Below are positions 27,002-34,982 of a stretch of 64,000 nucleotides of DNA, piece after piece; the first letter of the stretch is position 1; every line of letters starts with the position of its first letter. The position numbers and the translations under genes are program-made. The notes beneath the pieces are model-generated. The model did no database searches and had not been told where the DNA came from. It worked only from the letters and a program-made list of their open reading frames with translations. This DNA comes from CAVVYV01 sp963818205 (GTDB lineage: Bacteria > Actinomycetota > Thermoleophilia > Solirubrobacterales > 70-9), in contig CAWFRG010000009.1 of NCBI GenBank assembly GCA_963818205.1, forward strand, positions 1-64,000, written 5' to 3'.

Positions 27002-27501
27002 CCAACTCCTCTCGTTCGCTCTCTCTGGGTGGACCGTCGAGCTTCCTCTTTTGCCCGGACGGAAACGGGGCCGCTGGAATCCCGGTGATTGCGGGGATTT
27101 CCATCGGGATCGGGGAGGGTTCCGGCGAACTGGAGATAGGCGCCGCGGTCGAGCCGCTCCAAGCCCTCGAGGCAGACCTCCCCGATCCTGTCGGTGCTCA
27201 GATCGCCTCCCGAGACCTCGGCCTCGTCCTCGATCCGCTCGACGATCAGCTCGAGGTCACGGGGATCGACGTCGCGCTTGTGGGATGCGCGGACGAGCCC
27301 GGAGCGGAGCTTCGCCCGGTCGAAGCGCTGACGCTCGCCGCTTCGCTTCACGACCCAGGCGGGCTCGGGCTCGCGGCGCTCGAAGCTGGTGAACCGCCGC
27401 CCGCACTCCTTGCAGCGGCGGCGGCGGCGGATCGCGCTGCCGCCTTCGGCTGAACGGGTCTCGAGGACCTGGGTACCGGCGCCGCAAGCAGGACAATTCA
27501 T
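26998..27501 (-). CDS. nrdR: Transcriptional repressor NrdR
   Basis: The 167-residue protein starts with MNCPACGAGTQVLETR and CKECGRRFTSFER, the four-cysteine zinc ribbon that binds NrdR boxes, followed by the ATP-cone (VVKRSGERQRFDRAKLRSGL) that senses ATP/dATP. Near the end GAYLQFAGTLP replaces the more usual VRFASVY text, and the last 35 residues are a charged, low-complexity tail. It forms an operon with nrdJ (ATGA overlap), as in actinobacteria where NrdR controls the reductase genes. Confidence 0.93.
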   Translation of the reverse strand: MNCPACGAGTQVLETRSAEGGSAIRRRRRCKECGRRFTSFERREPEPAWVVKRSGERQRFDRAKLRSGLVRASHKRDVDPRDLELIVERIEDEAEVSGGDLSTDRIGEVCLEGLERLDRGAYLQFAGTLPDPDGNPRNHRDSSGPVSVRAKEEARRSTQRERTRGVG

Positions 27502-27505
27502 CCAC

Positions 27506-27560
27506 CACAGTCTACTAGGGATGGTGTCCGACTTCCTGAGGTACAGCCCTATATCTAGCG
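27506..27560 (-). promoter_or_regulatory. Possible pair of NrdR boxes upstream of nrdR
   Basis: Two AT-rich sites, cacagtctactaggg (27506-27520) and gccctatatctagcg (27546-27560), partly fit the NrdR box consensus (acactatatatagtgt type). Their centres are 40 bases apart, close to four helical turns, as paired NrdR boxes often are. The match is imperfect. Confidence 0.35.
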
Positions 27561-27590
27561 TCCTACGCCCAGGATCTATGATCTTTCGAC

Positions 27591-28010
27591 ATGGACGCCA
27601 GCCGACCCGCCGAGGTGGTTCCGATCGGCCGCGTCCACAGCAGCCTCGAGGACCCGGCGGAGGCTCCCAAGCAGGGGCATGAGGGCGCCCCCGACGCGCG
27701 GATCGAGATCCTCCCCGCCTTCGTCGAGGCGCTCGACGCGATCGAGCCCGGCGACGAAATCGTTCTCCTCACCTGGTTCCACCGGGCCGACAGGGAAGTG
27801 CTCAAGGTTCATCCCCGAGACGATCCGGGCAATCCGCTGACCGGCGTGTTCGCGACCCGCTCGGCCGACCGGCCGAATCCGATCGGGCTGCACCGTGTGG
27901 AGGTTCTCGAGGTCCAGGACGAGCGTTGGCTGACCGTGCGGGGCCTGGAGGCGATCGACGGCACCCCGGTGATCGACATCAAGCCTGTCCTCGAGCCGCC
28001 CGGCTTCTAG
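27591..28010 (+). CDS. trmO: TrmO/TsaA-type tRNA (N6-threonylcarbamoyl-A37) methyltransferase
   Basis: The 139-residue protein is a single beta-barrel of the YaeB/TrmO family, which N6-methylates t6A37 of tRNA-Thr using SAM. Visible motifs are IGRVHSSL at the start, TGVFATRSADRPNPIGLH in the SAM site and GLEAIDGTPVIDIKP at the end. It lacks the C-terminal domain of the Escherichia coli protein, like many short homologues. It is divergent from nrdR. Confidence 0.88.
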   Translation: MDASRPAEVVPIGRVHSSLEDPAEAPKQGHEGAPDARIEILPAFVEALDAIEPGDEIVLLTWFHRADREVLKVHPRDDPGNPLTGVFATRSADRPNPIGLHRVEVLEVQDERWLTVRGLEAIDGTPVIDIKPVLEPPGF

Positions 28011-28078
28011 GCGGCAGCTTTAGAGCCGGCGGTTCTGGGCTGCCACTCTCCCCCCCGCGGCGAGATACTGCCTGGGCG

Positions 28079-28399
28079 ATGTCGCAGGAGGAACGGATCG
28101 CGGAAAACGAGGCCTTTTTCCGGGACCTCAACGAGCGCAAAGCCGAGTGGCTTAAAGGAGGCCTTCAGACGGCAGGTTTTCGATGCGAGTGCTGGCGGAT
28201 CGATTGCGGCGTCCGCATACAACTATCCGGGCGGGAATGGCAAGAGGTCCGCTCGCGACCGGAGCGCTTCGCTGTCGCGCCCGGGCACACAGCCACCGAC
28301 GTCGAACCAGGCGTTGAACAAGTAGTCAAGGAATACCAACACTTCTGGATCGTCGAGAAGCGCGGCGAGGCGGGAGACGTGGCCGCGAAGCGGGCGTAG
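28079..28399 (+). CDS. Small conserved protein, first in a run of four
   Basis: The 106-residue product starts MSQEERIAENEAFFRDLNER, a charged helix, followed by FRCECWRIDCGVRIQLSGREW with three cysteines that may bind metal, then FAVAPGH and FWIVEKRGEAGDVA. This order is typical of a small protein family in soil actinobacteria. The stop and the start of the next gene are three bases apart (tag-gcg-atg), the same junction as between the following genes, so it is one transcription unit. The function is unknown. Confidence 0.7.
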   Translation: MSQEERIAENEAFFRDLNERKAEWLKGGLQTAGFRCECWRIDCGVRIQLSGREWQEVRSRPERFAVAPGHTATDVEPGVEQVVKEYQHFWIVEKRGEAGDVAAKRA

Positions 28400-28402
28400 G
28401 CG

Positions 28403-28810
28403 ATGTCGCAGGAGAACGTCGAGACCTTCAAGCGCGCAGCTGAGGCGGTCAAACGGCGAGACATCGAAGCGGCGTTGGAGACACTCGACCCCGAGGTGGA
28501 GTGGTATCCGGGCCTGGCGGCGCTCCTGGGAGGGGAGGTGACGGTGTATCGGGGACACGACGGCTACCGCGACTTGATCCGAGACCTGGACGAGGCCTTC
28601 GCCGAGATCGACGCCGAGTTCTCGGAGATCCGGGACCTCGGGGACAGAGTCCTCGCGATCGGCCGACTCCGCACCCGTGGCCGGGCAAGCGGAGTCGAGA
28701 CCGAGTCGCCCTTCTGCTACCTGACCGAGCTGAGGAACGGCAAAGCGATCCGGGTTCGGACCTACCTTGATCTCAGAGAGGCCCTCGAAGCCGCCGGGCT
28801 GGAGGAGTAG
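28403..28810 (+). CDS. SnoaL-like/NTF2-fold protein 1
   Basis: The 135-residue protein starts MSQENVETFKRAAEAVKRRD, the typical first helix of SnoaL-like domains, followed by LDPEVEWYPG, a gap and YRGHDGYRDLIRDLDEAF, and ends with IRVRTYLDLREALEAAGL. The NTF2-like cone can act as isomerase, cyclase or binding protein; no catalytic pair is obvious. The ribosome-binding site lies in the end of the preceding gene. Confidence 0.85.
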   Translation: MSQENVETFKRAAEAVKRRDIEAALETLDPEVEWYPGLAALLGGEVTVYRGHDGYRDLIRDLDEAFAEIDAEFSEIRDLGDRVLAIGRLRTRGRASGVETESPFCYLTELRNGKAIRVRTYLDLREALEAAGLEE

Positions 28811-28813
28811 GCG

Positions 28814-29218
28814 ATGTCGGAGGAGAACGCAGATTGCATCCGTCGGGCCTATGAGGTCTGGAACGATTCGGGTCCGGCGGCGGTGACGGACCAGTTCTGG
28901 GCCGAGGATGCCGTCTACCGCGAGGGACCAGGCTGGCCCAATGCCGGTGTCTACAGAGGCCGTGCCGCTGCGCTCGCACGCATGCAAAGACTGATCGACC
29001 TGGTAGGGCCGATCGAGGTGCGACTCGACGACTTGATCGACGTGGGCGATGGCCGTTTCGTCGCCTGTACCCGCATCATCGGGCCGGGCGCAGCGAGCGA
29101 CGCGCCATACACGCAGTCCTTCGCCGTCGTGCACCGGCTGCGGGACGGACTGATCGTCGAGGCCGACTACTACCTTGACCGCGACCAAGCCCTTCAGGCC
29201 GTCGGACTGCGGGAGTAG
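28814..29218 (+). CDS. SnoaL-like/NTF2-fold protein 2
   Basis: The 134-residue paralogue starts MSEENADCIRRAYEVWNDSG, with FWAEDAVYREGPGWP and VYRGRAAALARMQRLIDL in the middle and YLDRDQALQAVGLRE at the end. It shares the family layout with its neighbours but is clearly diverged, so the duplication is old. It may form dimers with them, as NTF2-fold proteins often do. Confidence 0.85.
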   Translation: MSEENADCIRRAYEVWNDSGPAAVTDQFWAEDAVYREGPGWPNAGVYRGRAAALARMQRLIDLVGPIEVRLDDLIDVGDGRFVACTRIIGPGAASDAPYTQSFAVVHRLRDGLIVEADYYLDRDQALQAVGLRE

Positions 29219-29221
29219 GCG

Positions 29222-29617
29222 ATGTCGGAGGAGAACGTGGAGCTGGCCTACCGAGCTTATGACGCCTTCAACCGGCGCGACTGGGACGCCTTTCTGGTTC
29301 TGGTGGACGATCAGGTGGAGGTCGAATCGCGCCTGGTCGCCATGGAGGGTGGCTACCACGGCCACGAGGGCCTGCGTCACTGGTGGAACGACTTCCTCGG
29401 CACCTTCCCCGACTACACCTGCGAGGTCGAGGAACTGCGCGACCTCGGAGACGTGACGCTCGGCCACATCCGCGGTTGGGGACGTGGGGCAGCGAGCACA
29501 ACGCCTGTCGTCGATCCGTTCTGGCAGCCGATCAGATGGCGGGACGGAAAGTGCGTCTGGTGGCGCAACTGTTCGACGGAGGCGGAAGCCCTCGAAGCCG
29601 CCGGGCTGCGGGAGTAG
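29222..29617 (+). CDS. SnoaL-like/NTF2-fold protein 3
   Basis: The 131-residue paralogue starts MSEENVELAYRAYDAFNRRD, has WDAFLVLVDDQVEVESRL and GHEGLRHWWNDFLGTFPDY, and ends EALEAAGLRE like the first paralogue. The 3' ends of genes 1 and 3 share nearly the same bases (ccctcgaagccgccgggctg), a trace of recent duplication or gene conversion. Confidence 0.85.
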   Translation: MSEENVELAYRAYDAFNRRDWDAFLVLVDDQVEVESRLVAMEGGYHGHEGLRHWWNDFLGTFPDYTCEVEELRDLGDVTLGHIRGWGRGAASTTPVVDPFWQPIRWRDGKCVWWRNCSTEAEALEAAGLRE

Positions 29618-29709
29618 GCGCCCTCGAAGAGATCGATCCCAAGCAGTTCGCGGGCCCTCGCGGGGATCTGTGTGAGCGCCGCCACGTTAGTTCCGGCGCC
29701 GGCCCGGCT

Positions 29710-30549
29710 ATGGTCTTCGTGATGGCGACGAGCGGGGATCAGGCGCGCTCCGGGCCCGACCCGATCGGGGCCGCGCGCGATGCCGCCGAGGCGGCCGGCG
29801 AGCGCTTCGACCAGGCGCGCACCGACGCCGGCGAGCGCCTCGGGGCGGCTCGCGATGCAGCCAGCCGCGGCGCCTCCGCGGCCCGCGCCCGGGCGGAGGC
29901 GGCCGCCAGTGCGATTCCAAAGCCGAGGCTTCGCGGCGTCTCCCACCAGTGGGCCTTCTTCTGCTCGCTGCTGGCCGGCGCCGCCCTGGTGATCTTCGCC
30001 CCGGAGGGCGAGGCGACCTTCGCCGCCTCGATCTACGCCGTCACCCTCTCTGCCCTGCTCGGGGTGAGCGCCCTCTATCACCGGGTCAACTGGCGGCCGG
30101 CGGTGCGACGCTGGATGCGCCGTCTCGACCACACGATGATCTTCCTGCTGATCGCGGGCACCTACACGCCGTTCGCGCTGCTGGTGCTCCATGGTGACCT
30201 CGCCCAGGTCGTTCTGATCGCGGTCTGGGCCTTCGCCGCCGCCGGGATCATCCTCAACCTGGCCTGGTGGAACGCGCCGAAGCCGGTCTCCGCCGCCATC
30301 TACCTCTCCACCGGCTGGGTCGCGCTGATCGCCTTTCCCCAGCTCTGGGACGGCCTGGGGCCAGTGGGCTTCGGTCTGCTCGCCTTGGGCGGCGCCCTCT
30401 ACACGGCGGGCGCAATCGTCTACGCCCGACGCAGCCCCGACCCGCGGCCCGAGGTCTTCGGCTACCACGAGATCTTCCACCTGCTGGTGATCGTCGCCGC
30501 GGCCTGCCAGTTCGCGGCGGTGGCGATCTACGCGCTGCCTGCGGGCTAA
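29710..30549 (+). CDS. Hemolysin III/PAQR-type membrane protein with an unusual helical N-terminus
   Basis: Residues about 75-279 form seven membrane helices with the family's motifs: SALYHRVNWRP, RRLDHTMIFLLIAGTYTPF and the final FGYHEIFHLLVI, whose His residues bind zinc in related PAQR receptors. Before this lies a 65-residue Ala/Arg/Glu-rich segment (RDAAEAAGERFDQARTDAGE, AARDAASRGASAARARAEAA) that would form one or two long amphipathic helices and is not part of the usual family. Start: ATG at 29710 or 29722, neither with a clear ribosome-binding site. The true role of bacterial members (lipid-related hydrolase or channel) is not settled. Confidence 0.87.
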   Translation: MVFVMATSGDQARSGPDPIGAARDAAEAAGERFDQARTDAGERLGAARDAASRGASAARARAEAAASAIPKPRLRGVSHQWAFFCSLLAGAALVIFAPEGEATFAASIYAVTLSALLGVSALYHRVNWRPAVRRWMRRLDHTMIFLLIAGTYTPFALLVLHGDLAQVVLIAVWAFAAAGIILNLAWWNAPKPVSAAIYLSTGWVALIAFPQLWDGLGPVGFGLLALGGALYTAGAIVYARRSPDPRPEVFGYHEIFHLLVIVAAACQFAAVAIYALPAG

Positions 30550-30626
30550 CCCACTCAGCGCTTAGCGGCTGCTGTCTATCTATGAGAGGCTGCGGCCGGA
30601 TCTGATCACCCGAGTGAGGAGGGGAG

Positions 30627-31446
30627 ATGCCCGAGGTGGAACTGAGCGAGCAGAAGCAGCAGGCCCGGAAGATGTGGGCGGGCGGGGAGTACGCGGAGAT
30701 CGCGGAAAAGATCGCCGACGCCGGTCGCACCACGGTCGCGGCCGCCGAGATCGGCGGCGGGGACAAGGTCCTCGACGTCGCCTGCGGCACCGGCAACGCG
30801 ACGATCCCTGCCGCGCAGACCGGAGCCGAGGTGACGGGGCTCGATCTGACCCCGCGGCTGCTCGACCAGGGCCGCTCGGCGGCCGCCGAGGCCGGCGTCG
30901 AGATCGACTGGATCGAGGGCGACGCCGAGCAGCTGCCCTTCGAGGACGAGAGCTTCGACGCGGTGATCTCCGTGTTCGGCTGCATGTTCGCGCCCGACCA
31001 CCGGCGCCGCCGCCGCGGAGCTCGCGCGGGTGCTGAAGCCCGGCGGCCGGCTGGCGGTCGCGGCCTGGACCCCCGAGGGAACCATCGGGAAGTTCTTCAC
31101 GATGGTGGCCGGCCACATGCCGCCGCCACCCGAGGGCTTCCAGCCGCCGATCCTCTGGGGAACCGAGGACCATGCCCGGGAGCTCTTCGAGGGCACCGGG
31201 GTGGAGCTTGACTTCGAGCGGGCGAACGTCCAGTTCGAAGGCGACTCGCCGGAGGAGTTCCTGGCCGAGTACGAGGGCAAGCTGCCCCCGATGGTCGCCG
31301 CGAGAGCGGCGCTGGAGCCGGAGGGCAAGTGGGAAGCGCTGCGCGCCGACCTGCTCGAGCTCTACAAGTCGGAGAACATCGCCGAGGACGGGAGCTACCG
31401 CTCCCCCGGCGAGTACCTCGTGACCAAGGGCCGCAAGTCCGCCTGA
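30627..31446 (+). CDS. Class I SAM-dependent methyltransferase (one frameshift)
   Basis: It starts after a GGAGGGGAG site. The SAM-binding motif is VLDVACGTGNATIPAA, then VTGLDLTPRLLDQ and IDWIEGDAEQLPFEDESFD. An extra base in the ccaccggcgccgcc run near 31004 shifts the frame; removing it gives APDH, then AAAAELARVLKPGGRLAVAAW. The C-terminal part (GTEDHARELFEGTGVE) resembles small-molecule methyltransferases of the UbiE group. Restored length is about 272 residues. The substrate is unknown; it is a relative of the methyltransferase at 10.6 kb. Confidence 0.87.
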
Positions 31447-31466
31447 CCTAGAGTGCGCGGCCGCGA

Positions 31467-32363
31467 ATGGCCGCGATCGAGATCAACGGGATCAGCAAGC
31501 GCTTCGGCTCGGTCCAGGCCGTCTCCGATCTCTCCTTCGAGGTCGACGCGGGCCGGGTCACCGGCTTCCTCGGGCCGAACGGCGCCGGGAAGAGCACGAC
31601 GCTTCGGATCCTCCTCGGGCTCGTCCACCCGGATAGCGGCAGCGGCACCTTCGACGGCCGCCGCTTCGAGCAGCTTCCGCATCCGAGCGCCGAGGTCGGC
31701 GCGGTGCTCGAGGACGCGAGCTTCCATCCGGGCCGGAGCGGCCGCAACCACCTGCGCGTCCTCGCCGCCGCCGGCGGCCACCCCGCCTCCCGGGTCGACG
31801 AGGTGCTCGACCAGGTCGGGCTGAGCGGCGCCGCCCACCGCCGGGTCAAGGGCTACTCGATGGGGATGCGCCAGCGGCTCGCGATTGCGGCGGCGCTGCT
31901 CGGCGACCCCGAGGTGCTGATCCTCGACGAGCCGGCTAACGGGCTCGACCCACCCGGGATCCGCTGGATGCGCGACCTGCTGCGCTCCGAGGCCGGGCGC
32001 GGCCGCGCCGTACTCGTCTCCAGCCACCTGCTCTCGGAGGTCTCCCAGAGCGTCGACGACATCGTCGTCATCTCCCGCGGAAAGCTACGTGCCCGCGGCC
32101 CCCTGCAGCAGGTGATCGGCCAGGCCGAGGGCGGGGTCACCCGGGTCCGCGCCCCCGACCGGGACGCGCTCGGCCGGGCGCTCGCCGATGCCGGGCTCGA
32201 GTCCGAGCTGGAGGACTCCGGAGCGCTGCTGGTTCGCGGCGTCTCCCCGGAGGCGGTCGGCGAGGCGGCCAACGAGCACCAGGTTGCGCTGTCCGAGCTG
32301 GTCGCGGTGGGGCCCTCGCTCGAGGACGTCTTCCTCGAACTCACCGGGGGTGAGGAGGAATGA
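31467..32363 (+). CDS. ABC transporter ATP-binding protein
   Basis: The 298-residue ATPase has Walker A GPNGAGKSTT (about residues 35-44), the signature YSMGMRQRLAIAAA, Walker B VLILDEPANGLDP and the switch SSHLLSEV. A C-terminal regulatory part of about 80 residues is typical of the DrrA/CcmA exporter class (antibiotic or lipid export). It overlaps the permease gene by four bases (ATGA), so the two are made together. Confidence 0.93.
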   Translation: MAAIEINGISKRFGSVQAVSDLSFEVDAGRVTGFLGPNGAGKSTTLRILLGLVHPDSGSGTFDGRRFEQLPHPSAEVGAVLEDASFHPGRSGRNHLRVLAAAGGHPASRVDEVLDQVGLSGAAHRRVKGYSMGMRQRLAIAAALLGDPEVLILDEPANGLDPPGIRWMRDLLRSEAGRGRAVLVSSHLLSEVSQSVDDIVVISRGKLRARGPLQQVIGQAEGGVTRVRAPDRDALGRALADAGLESELEDSGALLVRGVSPEAVGEAANEHQVALSELVAVGPSLEDVFLELTGGEEE

Positions 32364-33103
32364 GCAGGCTTCTGCGCGCGGAGCTGATCAAGCTCCGGAC
32401 GACCCGTACCTTCTACGCGCTCGCCGGCGTCGCGATCGGGGTCTCGCTGGTGATCACGATCCTCGTCGCCTCGCTCACCGAGCCGACCCAGGACAACGTC
32501 CTCAACGATGTCTTCCAGACCGACACCAGCAGCCTCTTCATCATGATCCTGGCGATCGTCGGGATCACCGGCGAGTGGCGCCACCGGACGATCACGAGCT
32601 CGCTGCTCGCCGCCCCCGATCGCACCCGCTTCCTTGCCGCCAAGACCCTGGCCTTCGCCGCCGCCGGGGCGCTGCTCTCGATCGGGATCTCGATCGCGAT
32701 CGCGATCGCGGGCTACGCGATCCTCGGCGCTCGGGATCTGCCCACCCCCGAGCTGGGCGAGCTGATCGGGCAGATCGGGCGAAACGCCGGCGTCGCCACC
32801 CTGCTCGGCGCCTTCGGCGTCGGGGTGGGATCGGTGGTGCGCAACCAGCCGATCGCGATCGTCGGCATCCTGATCGTCTCCTTCGTCATCGACCCGACCC
32901 TGGGGGCGCTCGCGCCCGGGGTCGAGCGCTTCAGCCCGACCGGCGCCCTGCCCAGCGCGATCCAGGGCCTCAACCCCGATGATGTCGGGCTCCCCGACGT
33001 CGATTTCCTCGGCTTCGGCCTGGCGCTCGCGCTGATGGCCGCCTGGATCGCTGCGTTGTTCGCCGCCGGGGCGGCGCTGCTGCGCGCCCGCGACGTCGAG
33101 TAG
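32360..33103 (+). CDS. ABC-2 type permease
   Basis: The 247-residue protein has about six membrane helices, beginning with an amphipathic N-terminus (LLRAELIKLRTTRTFYALAG), typical of ABC-2 exporters of the antibiotic/Na type. A GEWRHRTITSSLLAAPDRTRF cytoplasmic loop is the conserved coupling segment. It forms an exporter with the ATPase encoded just upstream. The substrate cannot be told. Confidence 0.9.
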   Translation: MSRLLRAELIKLRTTRTFYALAGVAIGVSLVITILVASLTEPTQDNVLNDVFQTDTSSLFIMILAIVGITGEWRHRTITSSLLAAPDRTRFLAAKTLAFAAAGALLSIGISIAIAIAGYAILGARDLPTPELGELIGQIGRNAGVATLLGAFGVGVGSVVRNQPIAIVGILIVSFVIDPTLGALAPGVERFSPTGALPSAIQGLNPDDVGLPDVDFLGFGLALALMAAWIAALFAAGAALLRARDVE

Positions 33104-33117
33104 AGCCTGGGCCGAGG

Positions 33118-33872
33118 TCAGGCCGAGGCGCCGAGCGCCGCCGCCGAGCGCTCCTTGGCGGCCTCGATCAGCTCCAGCAGCTCCCGCTCGCGTCCCTCGC
33201 GCACCAGCTCGACCGGGTCGGGGTCGCCGTTGACGATCCCCTCGAAGAACTCCTTGCGGTCCTGATATGTAGGGAGGGTGGCCTTGGCCCAGCCGCGGTG
33301 GTCGTTGAGGATCACCGCGAGGCGGGCGTAGGGCTCGCCGAACTCCTCGGCGATCTCGCGCTTCATCCGCTTCGCGAGCGCCGGTGAGGCGCCCGCGGTC
33401 GAGATCGCGATTGCAAGCGGACCGCTGCGGACGATCGCCGGGAGGATGAAGTTGCAGAGCGGCGGCACGTCGACCACGTTGACCAGCATCGCCCTGCGCT
33501 CGGCGCCCTCGGAGACGGCGATGTTGACGTCGGTGTCGTTGGTCGCGGCGACCGCGAGGAAGGCTCGGTCGAGATCGGGGTCCTGCGAACTCGCGCCGCT
33601 CCCAGGTGATCGAGCCCTCCTTGGCGTAGTCGGCGAGCTCGGGGACGGCGTCGGGCGCGACCAGGGTGACGTCGCCGTCGCAGAGCGAGGAGGCCCTCGA
33701 CCTTCTCCAGGCCGATGTCGCCGCCGCCGACCACCAGGCAGCGGCGTCCCTTCAGCTTCAGGGCGGCCATATATAGAGGGGTCTCGAGCATGTCGCGGAC
33801 GCAGGTCTGATCGCAGATCCCGCGATGGAACTGGCAGACGCACTCCTTGCCCTCGAAGGCCTGGGCAGGCAT
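33118..33872 (-). CDS. Precorrin-2 dehydrogenase/sirohydrochlorin ferrochelatase-like (frameshifted)
   Basis: The N-terminal Rossmann part reads LKGRRCLVVGGGDIGLEKVEGLL, the NAD site of siroheme synthases of the CysG-N/Met8 type. Two frame breaks (near 33690 and 33590) interrupt it, then FLAVAATNDTDVNIAV, NVVDVPPLCNFILPAIV and AISTAGASPALAKRMKREIAE complete the family domain. It should oxidise precorrin-2 to sirohydrochlorin for siroheme. If translation starts at 33872, a Cys-rich extension (ECVCQFHRGICDQTC) precedes the domain; an ATG at 33791 would omit it. Confidence 0.82.
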
Positions 33873-33892
33873 GGGGGGAAGGTTAGAGCGCG

Positions 33893-34836
33893 CTAGGCCT
33901 CCTCAGCCAGCGTCTGCTCGAGGCCGGCTTCGATCGTGCGTTCGGCCCGGAAGCCCAGCACCTGCGCGGCCTGAGTGGGATCGAGCGCGTTGCGCTCCAC
34001 CTCTCCGTCGCGGTGGGGCGCGAACTCGGGCTCGAAGTCGCGGCGGCCCGAGAGCCGGCCCGATCCGCTCGACCAGGTCGAGCACCGTGGTCTCGACCCC
34101 GGTGCCGATGTTGAACGGGCCCGGCCTCGTCGCTCGCCTGCGCGGCGAGCAGCCCCGCGACGACGTCGGCAACGTGGATGTAGTCGCGGGTCTGGTTGCC
34201 GTCGCCGAAGACCGTGGGTCGGCCCCCGTCGCGGGCGAGGTCGCTGAAGATCGCCACCACCCCCGCCTCGAGGGCGGGGTCCTGGCGGGGCCCATAGACG
34301 TTTCCGAGCCGCAGCACGCTGGTGGAGAGCCCGCGGCTGCGGCGGTAGAGCTCGACATAGCCCTCGGCGGCGAGCTTGCTCTGCCCGTAGACGGAGTCGG
34401 GGCGGCAGCGGGCGCTCTCGGCGAAGGGGAGGTCCTCGGGCCGGTCGAGCCCCTCTCCATATATGGCCCCGCCAGTCGAGGTGAAGACGAAGCGCTCGGC
34501 CCCCACCCGGACCGCGGCCTCGAGCACGTTGACGGTGCCGAGCACGTTGAGGCGGATGTCGAAGGCGGGATCGGCCATCGACTTGCGGACGTCGATCTGG
34601 GCGGCGAGGTGGAAGATCGCCTCGGGCTTGAAGCCCTCCAGCGTCGTCAGCAGCACCCGGGCGTCGGTGATGTCCCCGACCTCGAGCGTCGCCCCCTTCG
34701 CCTTCGCCTGATCCAGGTTCTCGTGCTTGCCGGTGGAGAGGTCGTCGATCACCAGAACCTCGTCTCCACGCGCGACCAGGGCGTCGACGAGGTGGGATCC
34801 GATGAAGCCGGCGCCCCCTGTGACCAGGGCCCTCAT
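33893..34836 (-). CDS. NAD-dependent UDP-glucose 4-epimerase-like enzyme (frameshifted near the end)
   Basis: The extended SDR starts MRALVTGGAGFIGSHLVDAL and has FHLAAQIDVRKSM, STGGAIYGEG and VYGQSKLAAEGY (catalytic Tyr and Lys), plus DGNQTRDYIHVADVV near the sugar site, all typical of GalE-like epimerases. Frame changes near 34120 and 34060 break the last quarter; the correct frame gives GPFNIGTGVETTVLDLVERI and a C-terminus EFAPHRDGEVERNALD ending at 33893. About 314 residues when restored. It probably supplies UDP-galactose or a similar sugar. Confidence 0.87.
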
Positions 34837-34982
34837 GTCCGGAGCGTAACCGTGCCGATATGCCCCCCGCGCCCCAAAAATTGTCTTGTACGCCCGAAAC
34901 CCCCTGCTACCCTCGCCGACCCAATCGACCGAAACTGCGTCTGGAAGGGTCATCTTGACCCGCGGCTACCGTGGATAGAGCA

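Noticed and set aside
28223..29467. Long minus-strand frame opposite the SnoaL-like genes
   Set aside because: It is an antisense shadow whose repeats mirror the tandem paralogues.
32690..32712. Repeated gcgatcgcgatcg tract, like the HIP1 palindrome; also near 39890
   Set aside because: It encodes alternating Ala/Ile in membrane helices, so codon preference explains it.
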